Of a DNA stretch of 64,000 bases, positions 63,569-64,000 are shown piece by piece. The stretch is from assembly GCF_029894425.1 (NCBI RefSeq), contig NZ_JARXYJ010000001.1:186001-250000 (forward strand), written 5' to 3'. Positions within the stretch are counted from its first letter, which is position 1, and each line of letters starts with the position of its first letter. The DNA comes from Streptomyces sp. SAI-127. Lineage in GTDB: Bacteria > Actinomycetota > Actinomycetes > Streptomycetales > Streptomycetaceae. Position numbers and translations under genes: made by a program. The notes under the pieces are model-generated. The model had not been told where the DNA came from and searched no databases. It saw only the letters and a program-made list of their open reading frames with translations.

Positions 63569-63890
63569 TACCCACGACCGATCGGATATGCCGTTTCAAT
63601 TAACTGCGTCGTCTTGTTGTACCAAAATTCGATGGCCATTCCCTTGCTGATGCGCCTCATTTGAAACCGCTCACCCTACACCTTGACCGAACTACCGGCA
63701 TTTTGATAAGCCCGGACTCAATCTGCTCCGGGGTATGTCGTCGTAGAACTTGTCCTTATAGCGAATACCGTCATTGCTTTCCACGTCGCGGACGCTCTGC
63801 TGGTAAGTCTTCCCCGCCGCGGTATGCCGATCGAGTATATGGACCATGTCGATCTTCATCTTCCTTGGGGCGGGGAAGCTAATGGCCTGC
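63568..63890 (-). pseudogene. C-terminal domain of a polymorphic toxin, decayed
   Basis: Joined frames read MVHILDRHTAAGKTYQQSVR, DVESNDGIRYKDKFYDDI, then PEQIESGLIKMP, then GSSVKV-stop-GERFQ, and RRISKGMAIEFWYNKTTQLI, ETAYPIGRG-stop. HILDRHT followed by an open beta-rich tail resembles RNase-type C-terminal toxin domains. Two frame changes and a TAG break it. No front part is visible; 63891-64000 holds nothing recognisable. Confidence 0.5.
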
Positions 63891-64000
63891 CAGGGCGGCG
63901 TCGTTCAGTCGGTGTGTCCGGGTTGATGGGGCTTCAGGTGCTGAGGCAGGACCGCGAGGTGGTCGCCGGGGGCTGACGCGGAGGCAGGCGCGACTTCCGG

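Noticed and set aside
1..64000. tRNA, rRNA or riboswitch genes
   Set aside because: No cloverleaf with conserved GTTCGA arm, no rRNA sequence and no known riboswitch core was recognised by eye.

Overview
The window looks like an accessory stretch of a Streptomyces-type actinomycete chromosome. Base composition is very GC-rich, the third codon positions of real genes are strongly G/C-biased, GTG and TTG starts are common, and the families present are typical of that group: an LpqY/SugABC-like importer, an ECF sigma operon, secreted hydrolases with Sec/Tat signals, a PAS-SpoIIE phosphatase, small divergent regulator-enzyme pairs, DUF4429, DUF1048 and Imm1. No rRNA, tRNA or CRISPR array was recognised. 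All family assignments are from reading the sequence; no search was run.

Layout. 0-6 kb: a LuxR remnant, then a minus-strand trehalose-type ABC importer whose first permease carries a frameshift. 5.6-9.8 kb: AraC regulator, DHFR-like reductase, IS/HAD debris, a three-gene ECF sigma operon and a conserved gene interrupted by TGA. 10-14 kb: glutamic (G1) peptidase, an HTH regulator, a broken glucarate-dehydratase-like gene and a secreted GH5 enzyme with a perfect 16-bp palindrome in front. 14.4-20.5 kb: lipoprotein, DUF4429 protein, MerR regulator, orphan Imm1 immunity protein, a broken MFS gene, a phosphoesterase, a broken HNH nuclease and a SnoaL-like protein. 20.5-26 kb: IstB debris and a partly decayed XRE-cupin regulated cluster. 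26-33 kb: UbiX-like enzyme, secreted serine hydrolase, LysR with a divergent nitrilase-permease operon, and two broken genes.

33.2-36.4 kb: an IS5-family element with a canonical -1 slippery site, a MarR/binding-protein pair with two operators, and a TnpB remnant. 36.7-40 kb: SDR/Rrf2 divergent pair with three tandem operators, and an HxlR/RidA pair. 40.4-45.3 kb: a large secreted protein with two F5/8C domains and a PAS-PAS-SpoIIE-ATPase phosphatase. 45.3-49 kb: sparse DNA and a collision of at least three transposase fragments. 49-54.4 kb: Tat-exported amine oxidase, ferric-reductase-like flavoprotein, and a TetR/SDR pair with a truncated F420-type gene. 54.4-57.5 kb: a PadR-DUF1048-DUF1048 operon split by an IS110-family element. 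57.7-63 kb: a methyltransferase between short direct repeats, an alpha/beta hydrolase/TetR pair, IS5 debris and an NmrA-like reductase. The last kilobase appears to be a decayed polymorphic-toxin tail coupled to an immunity-like gene.

Two themes dominate. First, there are many small self-contained regulator-target pairs, several with readable operators (MarR, Rrf2, TetR, LysR, XRE). Second, decay is heavy: at least 20 pseudogenes or IS fragments, many broken by a single nonsense codon or frameshift. Several frameshifts rest on one base and could be assembly errors. The strongest leads are the IS110 insertion at the padR/DUF1048 junction, the toxin-immunity remnant at the right edge, the triple Rrf2 operator, and the XRE promoter with three TGCACT repeats.
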